A stretch of 64,000 nucleotides of DNA. It comes from Xylanibacter rodentium. GTDB lineage: Bacteria > Bacteroidota > Bacteroidia > Bacteroidales > Bacteroidaceae. This document shows, one piece after another, positions 36,797 through 46,219 of the stretch. The notes beneath the pieces are model-generated. The model was not told where the DNA came from. It was given only the letters and a program-made list of their open reading frames with translations, and did no database searches. Position 1 is the first letter of the stretch. Each line of letters starts with the position of its first letter. The stretch lies in NCBI RefSeq assembly GCF_013166575.1, contig NZ_JABKKE010000001.1:310001-374000 (forward strand), read 5' to 3'. The position numbers and the translations under genes were made by a program.

Positions 36797-37402
36797 CTAA
36801 GAACGGCCCTTGACTCCGGCAACCTCTTTCTTCATATGCTTTATTGCCATACGCCCGGCATCGTCAAGCCCATAAAAGGCGGCCTGTGCTCCACCCTTTT
36901 TCTTCTCAGCCGCCTTAACTTGCCTGTCCGTATCTTCCAAAAACGCCAATATCTCCTCAATCTTATTGACGGCTATATTTATAACAGACGAGTACCGGGC
37001 ATGTTCGTCACGCAACGCCTTGTGCACCTTGGAGAGATAAGCCAGTTTCTTCACCTTGCTGAGCTTGTTGTACTTTTCCTCGTCAAATGCAGTCATAGTA
37101 TATCCACTGTACGACAACGGAGGCTCGGTGCCTATCCGTACGTCGATGGTTATGCCACAAGCGGCAGCCCTGCGCTTTATCGCCTCTATAGAATCCGGAA
37201 GAAACGGATAGCCTGCATTTATGGCATTGAGAATCTCCACATCTTTCCCGACATCGGATGTCAGAGCTACCACCTCACCATGTATCTCTTCAAGTCCGGC
37301 ATCAGGTATTGCCAAAGATGCAAGTCCCTTCAAAGCCTGAATCTGCGCAACGGCCGGAACACTGAAGAACAATAAAACTGACAATACTATATTCTTTCTC
37401 AT
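36797..37402 (-). CDS. Secreted protein of unknown function
   Basis: 201 residues with a signal peptide (MRKNIVLSVLLFFSVPAVAQ). The mature chain is helical and mostly charged, with a middle part (AFDEEKYNKLSKVKKLAYLS) and a likely coiled-coil end (about 140-175). No recognised domain. It lies directly downstream of the TPR protein, 58 bp from its stop, in the same direction. A half copy of the palindromic element sits in that gap. No function is claimed. Confidence 0.65.
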   Translation of the reverse strand: MRKNIVLSVLLFFSVPAVAQIQALKGLASLAIPDAGLEEIHGEVVALTSDVGKDVEILNAINAGYPFLPDSIEAIKRRAAACGITIDVRIGTEPPLSYSGYTMTAFDEEKYNKLSKVKKLAYLSKVHKALRDEHARYSSVINIAVNKIEEILAFLEDTDRQVKAAEKKKGGAQAAFYGLDDAGRMAIKHMKKEVAGVKGRS

Positions 37403-37427
37403 AATATAAAAAACACTTATATCACAT

Positions 37428-37456
37428 TTTCTCGCTATGGCAAAGTCTGGACAAGA
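37428..37456 (-). repeat. Half copy of the dispersed palindromic element
   Basis: The reverse strand reads CTTGTCCAGACTTTGCC then ATAGCGAGAAAATGT, the right half of the element. The left half is absent, so the copy is truncated. Confidence 0.55.
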
Positions 37457-37460
37457 TATC

Positions 37461-39422
37461 TTACTTCTTGCTATATTTCTTTATCACGCTATAGGCTGTA
37501 TAGAGTCCCAACTCTCCGGCTTTGCTCAGATCGTTGATACCTTCCGACAGACGATCCGATTTCAGACAGACAAGCCCACGGTTATAGTATGCCTCAGCCA
37601 GATTCTCATCGAGAACAAGCGCCCTGTTGTAATCTTCTATTGCATTGACATAATCCTTGCACGAAGCATAGACATTGCCACGGTTATAGTAAAGATAAGC
37701 ACAGCGCGGGTTATGCCTTATAGCTGCTGAAAAATCGGCAATTACCGTTGCCGATGCTATTTCCGATGTACCGATGCCCTGCGATGCTTCGAATGTCTCC
37801 ATCTTCGACCGGCACACGGCACGTTGCCAATAAGCCATTGACGAAGTGCTGTCGGCAAGTATGACTGCCGAAAGGTCCTCTATTGCACTCTCGAAATTCT
37901 GTATCACAGAATAGGCAACGGCCCTTCTCAACAATGACGACCGGCGAGATTCGCCGCTATCATGAGCCAATACGGACGAAAGACTGTCGATGCGCGAAAA
38001 ATACACGGCTGAGCGTCTTTCATCGAGCTTTGCCGGAACACAGTTTATATACAGTCTGTCTGACATACGCACCTTACTGTTGAAAGCCTCAACTTGACTG
38101 TCGAAAGCCATGAAAGGCTTCACCTCGGTACGGTGCTGTTCATAAGACAATTCATACATAGGCATGAAAGCCATGTCCACACGACGATTCTGAACCCGTC
38201 CGCGATAGTCGTTCTCGTATTCGTGCTCTACCTCATGTTCGTCGGCCACAACAAGCTGATTGTATTTGTCAAGGTCCTCGTCGCTGCGCTTGCGCATCTG
38301 ATCCTTATTAAGACGCGGTTGCTTGCCATAGAGAGACTTATACAAACGTGCCTTGTATATACGGAACTCATCCGTCTCAGCCTGACGTGTCATACCAAGA
38401 CGACGGTAACAGCCGGCACGGTAGTGCAGGCCGGTCCAGAAATTGGGATAACGGTCGATTACTTTCGAATAGTCCCGAATGGCACCGTGCAAATCACCTG
38501 TTTTGTCCAACAGAAGCCCGCGGTTGAACAATGCCATCATATTGTCAGGCTCAAGCCCCAGCACAAAGTCGAAATCGGTAATGGCCCGGTTGTCGTCGCC
38601 TACCTGGGCACGCAGCAGACCGCGATTATAATGACCAAGAAAATTGTTCGGGTCGAGATCAAGCGCTGTGTCATAATCGGACATAGCACCACGCAAGTTG
38701 TTTCTGTTCACACGGGCCAAAGCACGGTTGATGTAATTGCCGGCCTGGTTCGGAACAAGATGAATAGCCTTGTCCAGACGTTTTTCAGCTTCCTGCCATT
38801 CACTGCGTGAAAGACTTATTACAGCTGCCGCTGCCCATGTACTGCCATCATAAGGGTCAAGCTCAAGACTGCGGTCAAGAGCCTCAACAGCACGTGCCGT
38901 ATCTTTCTGCAACATGTATACTTCGGCTCTCATGGAATATCCGCGTGCATACTTGCTCCAACGTGCAAGCATGGTATCCAAGTCAAGATGAGCCTGTTCA
39001 AAGTTCTTCTGCTGTATACGACAAAGCACACGGTTGTGCCACAAACTCTGATTGTCCGGAGAGTATTTCAATGCCCGTATGTAGTCATCGGCAGCCTCGT
39101 CAAACTTGTTCTGTCTGATGCGTGACAACCCGCGCAATTCATAGATACCTACAACATAAGGATTGCGTTCGATAGCTTGTGTACAGTCGTTTTCGGCTCC
39201 GACATAATCATCGAGGTAATATTTTGCCACACCACGAAAATACCATGGTTCGTAAAGATGTGGCTTGGCACTGATGGCCTGGTTGAAATACTGTATCGAA
39301 AGTACATAGTCTTCATAATAAAGCGCACTGCGCCCTATCGTCACCAATCTGTCGGTATTGAACTGGGCCATACCGACCAAAGGCACATACATTGCTATGA
39401 TGAAAACAATCTTTCTATACAT
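37461..39422 (-). CDS. Secreted TPR-repeat protein
   Basis: 653 residues with a signal peptide (IVFIIAMYVPLVGMAQ). About twelve TPR units are visible in two blocks, residues 30-350 and 520-640, with motifs such as YYNRG, AIEDYNRAL and AYYNRGLVCLKSDRLSEGIN. The two blocks are separated by a low-homology region (about 380-500) with Asp/Glu-rich stretches. TPR arrays bind peptides or assemble complexes; the partner is unknown. It follows def at 12 bp and is probably in the same operon as SPOR, ruvX and def. Confidence 0.85.
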   Translation of the reverse strand: MYRKIVFIIAMYVPLVGMAQFNTDRLVTIGRSALYYEDYVLSIQYFNQAISAKPHLYEPWYFRGVAKYYLDDYVGAENDCTQAIERNPYVVGIYELRGLSRIRQNKFDEAADDYIRALKYSPDNQSLWHNRVLCRIQQKNFEQAHLDLDTMLARWSKYARGYSMRAEVYMLQKDTARAVEALDRSLELDPYDGSTWAAAAVISLSRSEWQEAEKRLDKAIHLVPNQAGNYINRALARVNRNNLRGAMSDYDTALDLDPNNFLGHYNRGLLRAQVGDDNRAITDFDFVLGLEPDNMMALFNRGLLLDKTGDLHGAIRDYSKVIDRYPNFWTGLHYRAGCYRRLGMTRQAETDEFRIYKARLYKSLYGKQPRLNKDQMRKRSDEDLDKYNQLVVADEHEVEHEYENDYRGRVQNRRVDMAFMPMYELSYEQHRTEVKPFMAFDSQVEAFNSKVRMSDRLYINCVPAKLDERRSAVYFSRIDSLSSVLAHDSGESRRSSLLRRAVAYSVIQNFESAIEDLSAVILADSTSSMAYWQRAVCRSKMETFEASQGIGTSEIASATVIADFSAAIRHNPRCAYLYYNRGNVYASCKDYVNAIEDYNRALVLDENLAEAYYNRGLVCLKSDRLSEGINDLSKAGELGLYTAYSVIKKYSKK

Positions 39423-39434
39423 GAAAAAACCATA

Positions 39435-39998
39435 TCACCGCTTCACCGCAGCCTTGGTCTTATATCCGCAGCGATAACGGCCCTGAAGGAGCGAGCGGAG
39501 TTTGTTCTTTATAAGTTGCTTACGCAAAGATGATATGCGGTCTATGAACATTTTTCCGTCAAGATGGTCAAACTCGTGCTGCATCACACGTGCGAGATAA
39601 CCGTCCACCCACTCGTCATGAGGCTGCATGTCCTCGTCAAGATAGCTTACGCGTATACGTGTCGGACGGACCACTTTCTCGTGTATTGCCGGCAGACTGA
39701 GACAGCCTTCCTCCATAGCCTCCGTTTCGCTGTCGTCATATTCTACAATATGCGGATTAATGTATGCCTTTCGAAAATCCTTATACTCAGGAAAATCATC
39801 CGAAAGCACATCAAGATCGATAACCGCCAGACGTATGGCCTTGCCTATCTGAGGAGCTGCCAGTCCGACACCGTCGGACTCGGTCAACGTTTCAAACATA
39901 TCCTTGATCAAATCGTTCAATCCCGGAAAATCCTCGGGTATATCCTCTGCAACCTTTCTCAATACCGGTTGCCCGTATATATATATTGGTAATATCAC
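39435..39998 (-). CDS. def: Peptide deformylase
   Basis: 187 residues. The three active-site motifs are GVGLAAPQIG (motif 1), EEGCLSLPA (motif 2, with the metal Cys) and MQHEFDHLDGKMF (motif 3, HExxH). The enzyme removes the formyl group from nascent proteins. It starts 61 bp after the ruvX stop and ends 12 bp before the TPR gene start. Confidence 0.96.
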   Translation of the reverse strand: MILPIYIYGQPVLRKVAEDIPEDFPGLNDLIKDMFETLTESDGVGLAAPQIGKAIRLAVIDLDVLSDDFPEYKDFRKAYINPHIVEYDDSETEAMEEGCLSLPAIHEKVVRPTRIRVSYLDEDMQPHDEWVDGYLARVMQHEFDHLDGKMFIDRISSLRKQLIKNKLRSLLQGRYRCGYKTKAAVKR

Positions 39999-40059
39999 TG
40001 TTTGATAATTATATTATACTTCATATTAAACGCGTCTTATCGTCATGCCTATAAGCGTA

Positions 40060-40479
40060 TCACACACGCGGATGTCCCCGCATATAGTCTTGCAGGATTA
40101 TAGTAGCGCTGATTTCATCCACAAGCGCCTTGTCGCGACGCGCCTTACGCCTCAGGCCACCGTCAATCATAGCACGATGGGCAAGCACGGAAGTGAAACG
40201 TTCGTCATAATACTCTATTGGTATGCCCGACATAGCCTTGCGCCATCTGTTGACAAACTGCTGCACACGCGCCATATTCTCACTTGGCTCACCGTTCGGC
40301 TGAACCGGCCTGCCTATAACAATCCGTTCCACCGGCTCATGCGACACATAGTCGCATAAATAATCATAAAGGGCTGATGTAGGAACAGTCGCCAATCCTC
40401 CGGCTATAATCTGAAGAGGATCGGTGACTGCCAGCCCTGTACGTTTCTTTCCGTAATCAATCGAAAGTATACGTGCCAC
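40060..40479 (-). CDS. ruvX: Holliday junction resolvase RuvX (YqgF)
   Basis: 139 residues from GTG 40479 (VARILSIDYGKKRTGLAVTD), which gives the family length; an upstream ATG at 40599 would add 40 residues overlapping the SPOR gene. The RNase H-like fold starts at SIDYG, and YDERFTSVLA and the closing IILQDYM are conserved. The family has been linked to 16S rRNA processing and to Holliday junctions. It sits between the SPOR gene and def. Confidence 0.88.
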   Translation of the reverse strand: MARILSIDYGKKRTGLAVTDPLQIIAGGLATVPTSALYDYLCDYVSHEPVERIVIGRPVQPNGEPSENMARVQQFVNRWRKAMSGIPIEYYDERFTSVLAHRAMIDGGLRRKARRDKALVDEISATIILQDYMRGHPRV

Positions 40480-40501
40480 TATATTTAAGCGTACTCTATG
40501 C

Positions 40502-40999
40502 TTATTGTCCGTTGAAAAGCAACCATGCATCAGGATACTTCGCACGGAATTCATTGCGGCTTGCCGCTGCATCAGACTTGCTGTCAAACGTTGCGGCAAT
40601 CACACGATACATATTCCTTTCGTCATTCTTTGCAATCTGCGCATCGTATCCTGCATCCTTAAGACGCTGATACAGGCCCTCAGCATTGGCTATTACTGAA
40701 AACGAACCGACAACGACACTGAAACTCTTCAGTCCGCTACCACTGATAACCGATACACGCTCCTGACGCACCTGTACATTGTCGGTGTTATCAACGACCT
40801 TAGTTTCTGTCGCAGGTTTCTCCACAATAGGAGTGACAACATTGACTTCTTCCGGCTGGGTCTGGTCTATAGGCTGTTGTGCCGTCTCCTGTGCTTTGGC
40901 TTTCTCATATGCTTTCTTGTAAGCGCTCTCACTCGACTTACATCCTGTAAAAGCTACAGATGCAAACAATCCTGCGCATAATACCATGTACTTCTTCAT
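40502..40999 (-). CDS. SPOR-domain lipoprotein
   Basis: 165 residues with a lipobox-type signal (MKKYMVLCAGLFASVAFTGC). A Gln/Glu-rich linker leads to a C-terminal SPOR domain (FSVVVGSFSVIANAEGLYQR, IAKNDERNMYRVIAATF). SPOR domains bind denuded peptidoglycan at the division site, so a cell-division or envelope role is inferred. It heads the ruvX-def-TPR run, 22 bp before the ruvX start. Confidence 0.88.
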   Translation of the reverse strand: MKKYMVLCAGLFASVAFTGCKSSESAYKKAYEKAKAQETAQQPIDQTQPEEVNVVTPIVEKPATETKVVDNTDNVQVRQERVSVISGSGLKSFSVVVGSFSVIANAEGLYQRLKDAGYDAQIAKNDERNMYRVIAATFDSKSDAAASRNEFRAKYPDAWLLFNGQ

Positions 41000-41296
41000 T
41001 TTTAAATACCTTATTTAATTAGACTTTACGTTTCAAAAAATATTTGTGCGAAGTTACAAAATATAGTCCAAAAGTAAAGACTGTAGTCGCATAAAGTTTG
41101 TTAAATGTCGAAAATACAAGTGTTTTAACAAAAAATGATAGTCCGAAGAGTATTGTTTCAGAAAATATTGCGTACATTTGCCTAACGAATTCGTCGAAGC
41201 ACTGCAATACAAGCCACATAAGGCAACACTCGTCGGACAGGCTGTTTACAGCAGGCTTCGTATAAAAAAATGTTTAACTAATAAATTATCTGAATT
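41000..41296. promoter_or_regulatory. Divergent intergenic region with promoter of the YtxH operon
   Basis: A -7 box TACATTTG lies at 41173-41180, leaving a long leader of about 110 nt before the YtxH start. No gene is seen in this gap. Confidence 0.45.
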
Positions 41297-41509
41297 ATGA
41301 AAACTTTAGGTTACATTGGCGCATTCTTGGGCGGAGCCATCGCCGGCGCCGCAGTGGGATTGCTACTTGCCCCCGAAAAGGGTAAAGACACACGTGAGAA
41401 GATTACAGACGCTGTTGACGATTTTCTCAAAAAACACAATATCAAGCTGACACGTAAAGAAGTGGGCGACTTGGTGGACGACATAAAGGATGCTGCTCCG
41501 GCCTTGTAA
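41297..41509 (+). CDS. YtxH-domain protein
   Basis: 70 residues. A Gly/Ala-rich membrane segment (IGAFLGGAIAGAAVGLLLAP) is followed by EKGKDTREKITDAVDDFLKK, the YtxH pattern. YtxH proteins are small, often stress-induced membrane proteins. It starts a three-gene run with the holin-like gene (43 bp later) and a small charged protein. Long leader; see promoter entry. Confidence 0.88.
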   Translation: MKTLGYIGAFLGGAIAGAAVGLLLAPEKGKDTREKITDAVDDFLKKHNIKLTRKEVGDLVDDIKDAAPAL

Positions 41510-41552
41510 GCCGTCGGCAAAATAAGTAAAAGCAGAGCATAAGATATAAGTT

Positions 41553-41900
41553 ATGTTATCAAGCGACAAAAATGTTGAGTCTGTAGCACAACTGATAGAA
41601 GTGCTCAAAGATTATATCGGACTTCAGAAAGAATATCTGAAGTTCGATGTAATTGACAAGATGGTAAGGATGCTCACCGCACTTACCATCTCGATTATAT
41701 TGTTTGTGCTGACAATAGCCATATTGTTCTACCTTTCTTTTGCCGCCGTATATTGGATGGCCCCTGTCACAGGAATTGCCGGAGCATATGCCATTGTATC
41801 GGCTTTCTTCCTTCTGCTGATTGTGCTTATAGTGATATTCCGAAGAATACTTATAGAAAGACCGTTAATAAGATTTTTAACCAAAGTATTATTGAACTGA
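41553..41900 (+). CDS. Holin-X-like (DUF1469 type) membrane protein
   Basis: 115 residues. An N-terminal amphipathic part (VAQLIEVLKDYIGLQKEYLK) precedes two membrane helices (ALTISIILFVLTIAILFYLS and TGIAGAYAIVSAFFLLLIVL). This fits the Actinobacterial Holin-X/DUF1469 family, which is mostly not phage-related; no lysin or phage genes lie nearby. It is the middle gene of the YtxH operon. A palindromic element begins next to its stop codon. Confidence 0.82.
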   Translation: MLSSDKNVESVAQLIEVLKDYIGLQKEYLKFDVIDKMVRMLTALTISIILFVLTIAILFYLSFAAVYWMAPVTGIAGAYAIVSAFFLLLIVLIVIFRRILIERPLIRFLTKVLLN

Positions 41901-41967
41901 GCGTTTTCGTAAAGCCCCATACGAAAAGAACGAAACTTGTCCAAACTTCGCCGTGGCGAGAAAACGC
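41901..41967 (+). repeat. Dispersed palindromic element (diverged copy)
   Basis: GCGTTTTCGTAAAGCC, GAACGAAACTTG and CGCCGTGGCGAGAAAACGC are recognisable but the central hairpin is poorer than in other copies. It directly follows the holin-like stop codon. Confidence 0.75.
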
Positions 41968-42012
41968 GCATGAACATGAACGTTATATTACATATAAAAA
42001 TATAAGACAGCC

Positions 42013-42273
42013 ATGACAACAGATAACAACAACAGATTCAATACACGCGAAGAACTGGAAGTACGCAAGAACGAACTGCTGACAGAAATTCGCAGCAAAT
42101 CAGAATCTATAGAAAACATATGGCACAGTTTGTTTTCAGAGAAAAAAGAAAACAACAGGAGCGAACTCGTTGCAGGTATAGTGAGCAAAGGAATTATGGC
42201 TTTTGACGCATTTATGCTTGTACGCAAACTGATGAAGCAATACAACAGGATTTTCAGAAGAAAAAAGAGATGA
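42013..42273 (+). CDS. Small charged protein of the YtxH/holin operon
   Basis: 86 residues. The first half is highly charged and helical (EELEVRKNELLTEIRSKSES), the second half has a moderately hydrophobic stretch (SELVAGIVSKGIMAFDAFML) and a basic end (NRIFRRKKR). No domain is recognised. A 112-bp gap with a palindromic element separates it from the holin-like gene, so co-transcription is probable but not certain. Confidence 0.65.
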   Translation: MTTDNNNRFNTREELEVRKNELLTEIRSKSESIENIWHSLFSEKKENNRSELVAGIVSKGIMAFDAFMLVRKLMKQYNRIFRRKKR

Positions 42274-42317
42274 AAACAATACTGTGACACCATTGTAAGC
42301 CAATACCAGAATATCAC

Positions 42318-43079
42318 TCACACGAGCAACGTCTGTCCGTCGTAAGCCAGCTCCACACCATCGGGCAACATTCTGTTCACATCTTCATGAAGTCCTATAT
42401 GATGACTGGAATGTATCAGTAATGTACGCTGTGAACCTATACGACGTGCAAAGTCAACGGCATCATCCACAAGTTGATGGGAATGATGTTCTTTGACAAA
42501 ACGCAGGGCATTGACCACAAGCACATCCACACCGTCAAGATACGGGAGTTCCTCGTCACCGATGCTTTTCATGTCGGTAATATAGGCGAACCTGCCGAAA
42601 CGGTATCCGAGAATAGGCATGCTGCCATGCATCACTTCGACCGGCATCACAGTTATGTCACCTACTGTCAACGGTACATGAGGCGATATCACATGAAGAC
42701 TTATATCCGGAATATTAGGATATTTGTTTTCTGCAAAACAATAAGGCATAGCCTGCCGGAGAGCCTTTGCTGCACAGACATCCGCATATACATCAATATC
42801 TCCGAATGTACAGAAAGGACGCACATCGTCTATTCCACCCACATGGTCATAATGCGCATGAGTGACAAGTATGCCGTCAATACGACGAAATGACTGCATG
42901 AGCATCTGCTGACGAAAATCTGGTCCGCAGTCAATGAGTATACGCGTAGTATCTGTTTCAACAAGTGCCGAACAGCGCATACGACGATTGTGAGGGTCAC
43001 CACTCGTGCATACATCACAACAGCAGCCTATCGTAGGCACCCCACTGCTTGTACCCGTACCGAGCAATGTCACTTTCAT
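42318..43079 (-). CDS. MBL-fold metallohydrolase (PhnP-like)
   Basis: 253 residues. The metallo-beta-lactamase HxHxDH motif reads THAHYDHVGGIDDVRPF, and a Cys-rich start (GCCCDVCTSGDPHNRRMRCS) binds structural metal as in PhnP, a cyclic phosphodiesterase. Later HSSHH supplies a further ligand. The substrate here is not known. It overlaps murB by 4 bp, so it is translated right after it. Confidence 0.88.
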   Translation of the reverse strand: MKVTLLGTGTSSGVPTIGCCCDVCTSGDPHNRRMRCSALVETDTTRILIDCGPDFRQQMLMQSFRRIDGILVTHAHYDHVGGIDDVRPFCTFGDIDVYADVCAAKALRQAMPYCFAENKYPNIPDISLHVISPHVPLTVGDITVMPVEVMHGSMPILGYRFGRFAYITDMKSIGDEELPYLDGVDVLVVNALRFVKEHHSHQLVDDAVDFARRIGSQRTLLIHSSHHIGLHEDVNRMLPDGVELAYDGQTLLV

Positions 43080-44107
43080 ACGATATTGACCTCCGGATTC
43101 ATTTCTATTCCGAACCTTGCCTTCACATCGCTTCTCACGGCTTCACACAATGCCAGTATGTCATTTCCCGTAGCACCGCCGCGGTTGACGAGCACAAGCG
43201 CCTGGCGTGAATGCACACCCGCACGACCGAGCGAACGCCCTTTCCATCCGCATTTCTCTATCAGCCATCCGGCCGGAATCTTCTCGTGTCCGTTGTCTGT
43301 AGCATAATGTGGCACATATCCCGCACCATACTCCGCTACTATCTCTTCATACTTTTCACGCGTCACTACCGGGTTCATGAAAAAACTGCCGGCATTTCCC
43401 TCTTTAGTATAATCGGGCAACTTGGCCTGTCTCATATCTATAATCACACGGCGCACCTGTTCGGCTGTCGGTACGACAATATCCCGGCGTTCGAGTTCGG
43501 CACGTATATTGCCGTAATCCAAACGAGGAACAAACGTCTTGCTCAGACGATAAGTGACATAGGTTATCACATAGCGTCCTTTCCACTCGTTCTTGAAACG
43601 GCTCTGCCTGTATCCATAGCCACACTCTTCTGCTGCAAACGTCACCACACTGCCGGAACTGACATCCACCGCCTCAACCTTATGTATTATATCCTTTGCC
43701 TCAACGCCATAGGCACCGATGTTCTGCACGGCACTCGCCCCCACATCGCCAGGTATGAGCGAAAGATTCTCAGCGCCATACCAACCGTTTGACACGCATA
43801 ATTCAACAAATTCGTCCCACGTCTCACCACTGCCGGCACGCACCTCCACCCAACCGCCATCGGTCGTTTCGTTGACAGATATTCCATGTATAGCCGAATG
43901 GAGCACAGTACCAGCATAGTCTTTGGTAAGAAGCAGATTACTCCCGCCTCCCAAAACGAGCAGCGGCCTGTCAGCATCGGTAAGCATGGCCGACACGTCC
44001 CTCAGCCCATCCACTGTGTCAAACTCAATGAAACGTCGGCAACGGGCCTTTATGCCGAATGTGTTGTTCGCAGTGAGATCATAGTCTCTGACATCTTTCA
44101 TAATCAT
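43076..44107 (-). CDS. murB: UDP-N-acetylenolpyruvoylglucosamine reductase
   Basis: 343 residues. The FAD-binding domain begins NTFGIKARCRRFIEFDTVDG, with LVLGGGSNLLL and IPGDVGASAVQNIGAYGVE. The catalytic Ser lies in EGNAGSFFMNPVV and the closing Glu in the NPEVNIV end. It makes UDP-MurNAc for peptidoglycan. The length is that of the long, E. coli-like type. An ATG six bases later is an equal start candidate. Confidence 0.95.
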   Translation of the reverse strand: MIMKDVRDYDLTANNTFGIKARCRRFIEFDTVDGLRDVSAMLTDADRPLLVLGGGSNLLLTKDYAGTVLHSAIHGISVNETTDGGWVEVRAGSGETWDEFVELCVSNGWYGAENLSLIPGDVGASAVQNIGAYGVEAKDIIHKVEAVDVSSGSVVTFAAEECGYGYRQSRFKNEWKGRYVITYVTYRLSKTFVPRLDYGNIRAELERRDIVVPTAEQVRRVIIDMRQAKLPDYTKEGNAGSFFMNPVVTREKYEEIVAEYGAGYVPHYATDNGHEKIPAGWLIEKCGWKGRSLGRAGVHSRQALVLVNRGGATGNDILALCEAVRSDVKARFGIEMNPEVNIV

Positions 44108-44111
44108 CCCC

Positions 44112-44951
44112 TTAAGTTGTCATTTTCACAAGCTGCCATTTGGACCCCTCGCGCTTGAACGTAAGTTCCATCTCAAGGCCGTTTGATATCCCTCTTATCA
44201 TGAATATCACCTGGTTGCTTTTCCTGCATGTCTGTCCGTAATTAATGTTGTATATCATCGTTTGCGGCAATTCGGGTGCAAAGGCCGGCCATGTGTCAGG
44301 ACTGATTACGCCTTCCATCTGACTGAAGTCATCGTCCGGATCAGGACCGACAAACTGTACCGGATCATAAAGACTTTCCGTCTGAAATACAGAGTCATTG
44401 GCAAACTGATGATAGAATTTCAGGAAAGAGGCATTATCGTTTTTATAAAGAGGAATGATATTGATTTTCCTGAGCATCCACAGGCCGCCGGTACGGTTGA
44501 ATATATATTGCCTTACTGTCTTGATGGCAAAGTCTATCTTCTCTACCGTCACATTGCTGACGGCGGTATCCTTCACAAGCTCCATCTGACTGCGGTTGGG
44601 AAACATCAGCGTATAGTAGCCCTGATGCATGAAGAAATGCTCCGTCTTCCATGCATGCTTGGTTATTGTGTCCGTACGTTCACCGATAACTAAAGGAAGT
44701 GGGAAAACAGTCCGCTCCAACTGCAATTTGCGGTTGGCTGCATAATTGAAGAAGAAGTCGTCAAAGAGCTCATCGGCCGCTTTCGGCATAGGAGTGTCGG
44801 AAATGAGCTGTTCCATGGTGTCGACCGACGCTGTATCGACTATCTCCACCGAGTCCGACGGTGCTTCGCCATCGTCACCCGCCATCTTGCCGCCTTTACA
44901 TGAAAGCATAAGCAAAAACGATGCAGAAATCGCAATCAAAAACTTTCTCAT
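44112..44951 (-). CDS. DUF4348 lipoprotein
   Basis: 279 residues with a lipobox signal peptide (FLIAISASFLLMLSC). An Asp/Ser/Val-rich linker is followed by the DUF4348 domain (FFFNYAANRKLQLERTVFPL, HAWKTEHFFMHQGYYTLMFP). The family is restricted to Bacteroidales and of unknown function. It lies 4 bp before murB on the same strand, so the genes form a unit. A divergent promoter region separates it from pheS. Confidence 0.85.
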   Translation of the reverse strand: MRKFLIAISASFLLMLSCKGGKMAGDDGEAPSDSVEIVDTASVDTMEQLISDTPMPKAADELFDDFFFNYAANRKLQLERTVFPLPLVIGERTDTITKHAWKTEHFFMHQGYYTLMFPNRSQMELVKDTAVSNVTVEKIDFAIKTVRQYIFNRTGGLWMLRKINIIPLYKNDNASFLKFYHQFANDSVFQTESLYDPVQFVGPDPDDDFSQMEGVISPDTWPAFAPELPQTMIYNINYGQTCRKSNQVIFMIRGISNGLEMELTFKREGSKWQLVKMTT

Positions 44952-45073
44952 TTATAAACCGGAATTGATTCCGCCTCTCAAATTTGCGCAAAAGTACAAC
45001 TTTATTTTGATTTATGACCAATATTCGGTACAAAAATATTACCTTTGCAGCAAATTTATAATTCATAGCAACA

Positions 45074-46114
45074 ATGATACTCGACAAAATAGAAAAACTT
45101 CTCGATGAAGTGCAGAACCTTAACGCACACAACGCTGAAGAAATAGAGGCTCTGCGACTGAAATATCTTAGCAAAAAAGGTGAAATAACAACACTCATGG
45201 CCGACTTCCGCAATGTACCGGCAGAACAGAAAAAGGAAGTGGGAATGAGAATAAACGAACTGAAGCAGACAGCCATAGAGCGGATCAACGCCCTTAAAGA
45301 GCAGTTCGAAACAACCGAGGGTGACGGTCCGGCCATGGACCTTACGCGCTCGCCCTACCCTATACGCCTCGGCACACGCCACCCGCTGACCATCGTCACC
45401 AACGAAATTATAGACATATTCTCGCGCATGGGCTTCGTACTGGCCGACGGACCGGAAGTGGAGGACGACCTGCACGTGTTCACGAAGATGAACTTTGCGG
45501 CCGACCATCCGGCACGCGACATGCAGGACACATTCTTTGTGGAGCAGAGCCAGACTGGCGACGTGACCAAGAACATGGTGCTGCGCAGCCACACAAGTTC
45601 CGTACAGGCACGTTTCATGGAAAACTCGCAGCCTCCAATACGCATCATAGCCCCAGGCCGCGTATATCGTAACGAAGCCATCACGGCACGCGCCCACTGC
45701 TTCTTCCATCAGGTGGAAGGCCTCTATGTCGACAAGAACGTATCGTTCACCGACCTCAAGCAAGTACTCCTGTCGTTTGCACGCGAAATGTTCGGTACCG
45801 ACACCAAGATACGACTGCGCCCGAGCTACTTCCCCTTCACTGAGCCGAGTGCCGAGATGGACATATCATGCCATATATGCGGCGGCAAGGGATGCGGATT
45901 CTGCAAGCACACCGGATGGGTGGAGATATTGGGATGCGGCATGGTCGACCCCAACGTGCTCGAGCAATGCGGAATAGACAGCAAGGTATACAGCGGCTAT
46001 GCGTTCGGCATGGGTGTAGAGCGCATCACCAACCTGAAGTATCAGGTGAGCGACCTGCGCATGTTCTCGGAAAACGACACCCGATTCCTCAAGGAGTTTG
46101 AAGCCGCAAACTGA
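45074..46114 (+). CDS. pheS: Phenylalanine-tRNA ligase, alpha subunit
   Basis: 346 residues. An N-terminal coiled coil is followed by the class II core with TSSVQARFM, RVYRNEAITARAHCFFHQVE (motif 2) and GCGMVDPNVL, then GYAFGMGVERITNLKYQV (motif 3). A four-Cys CHICGGKGCGFC insert is seen, as in other Bacteroidota PheS. A TACCTTTGC promoter box lies about 30 bp before the start. The beta-subunit gene is not adjacent. Confidence 0.96.
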   Translation: MILDKIEKLLDEVQNLNAHNAEEIEALRLKYLSKKGEITTLMADFRNVPAEQKKEVGMRINELKQTAIERINALKEQFETTEGDGPAMDLTRSPYPIRLGTRHPLTIVTNEIIDIFSRMGFVLADGPEVEDDLHVFTKMNFAADHPARDMQDTFFVEQSQTGDVTKNMVLRSHTSSVQARFMENSQPPIRIIAPGRVYRNEAITARAHCFFHQVEGLYVDKNVSFTDLKQVLLSFAREMFGTDTKIRLRPSYFPFTEPSAEMDISCHICGGKGCGFCKHTGWVEILGCGMVDPNVLEQCGIDSKVYSGYAFGMGVERITNLKYQVSDLRMFSENDTRFLKEFEAAN

Positions 46115-46148
46115 GAAGCACCTTCAAGCATACATACACACTACACAC

Positions 46149-46198
46149 GCGGAGCCACAAAGAACCTCTTACCCGAAACTTTGTGGCTCCGCATTTTT
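46149..46198 (+). terminator. Terminator after pheS
   Basis: GCGGAGCCACAAAG pairs perfectly with CTTTGTGGCTCCGC around a 16-nt loop and is followed by a T-run. Confidence 0.9.
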
Positions 46199-46219
46199 GC
46201 ATTGTAAACACGACAATCA

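Noticed and set aside
41553-41900. Prophage holin
   Set aside because: No phage genes are near and the protein fits the Holin-X/DUF1469 family paired with YtxH.
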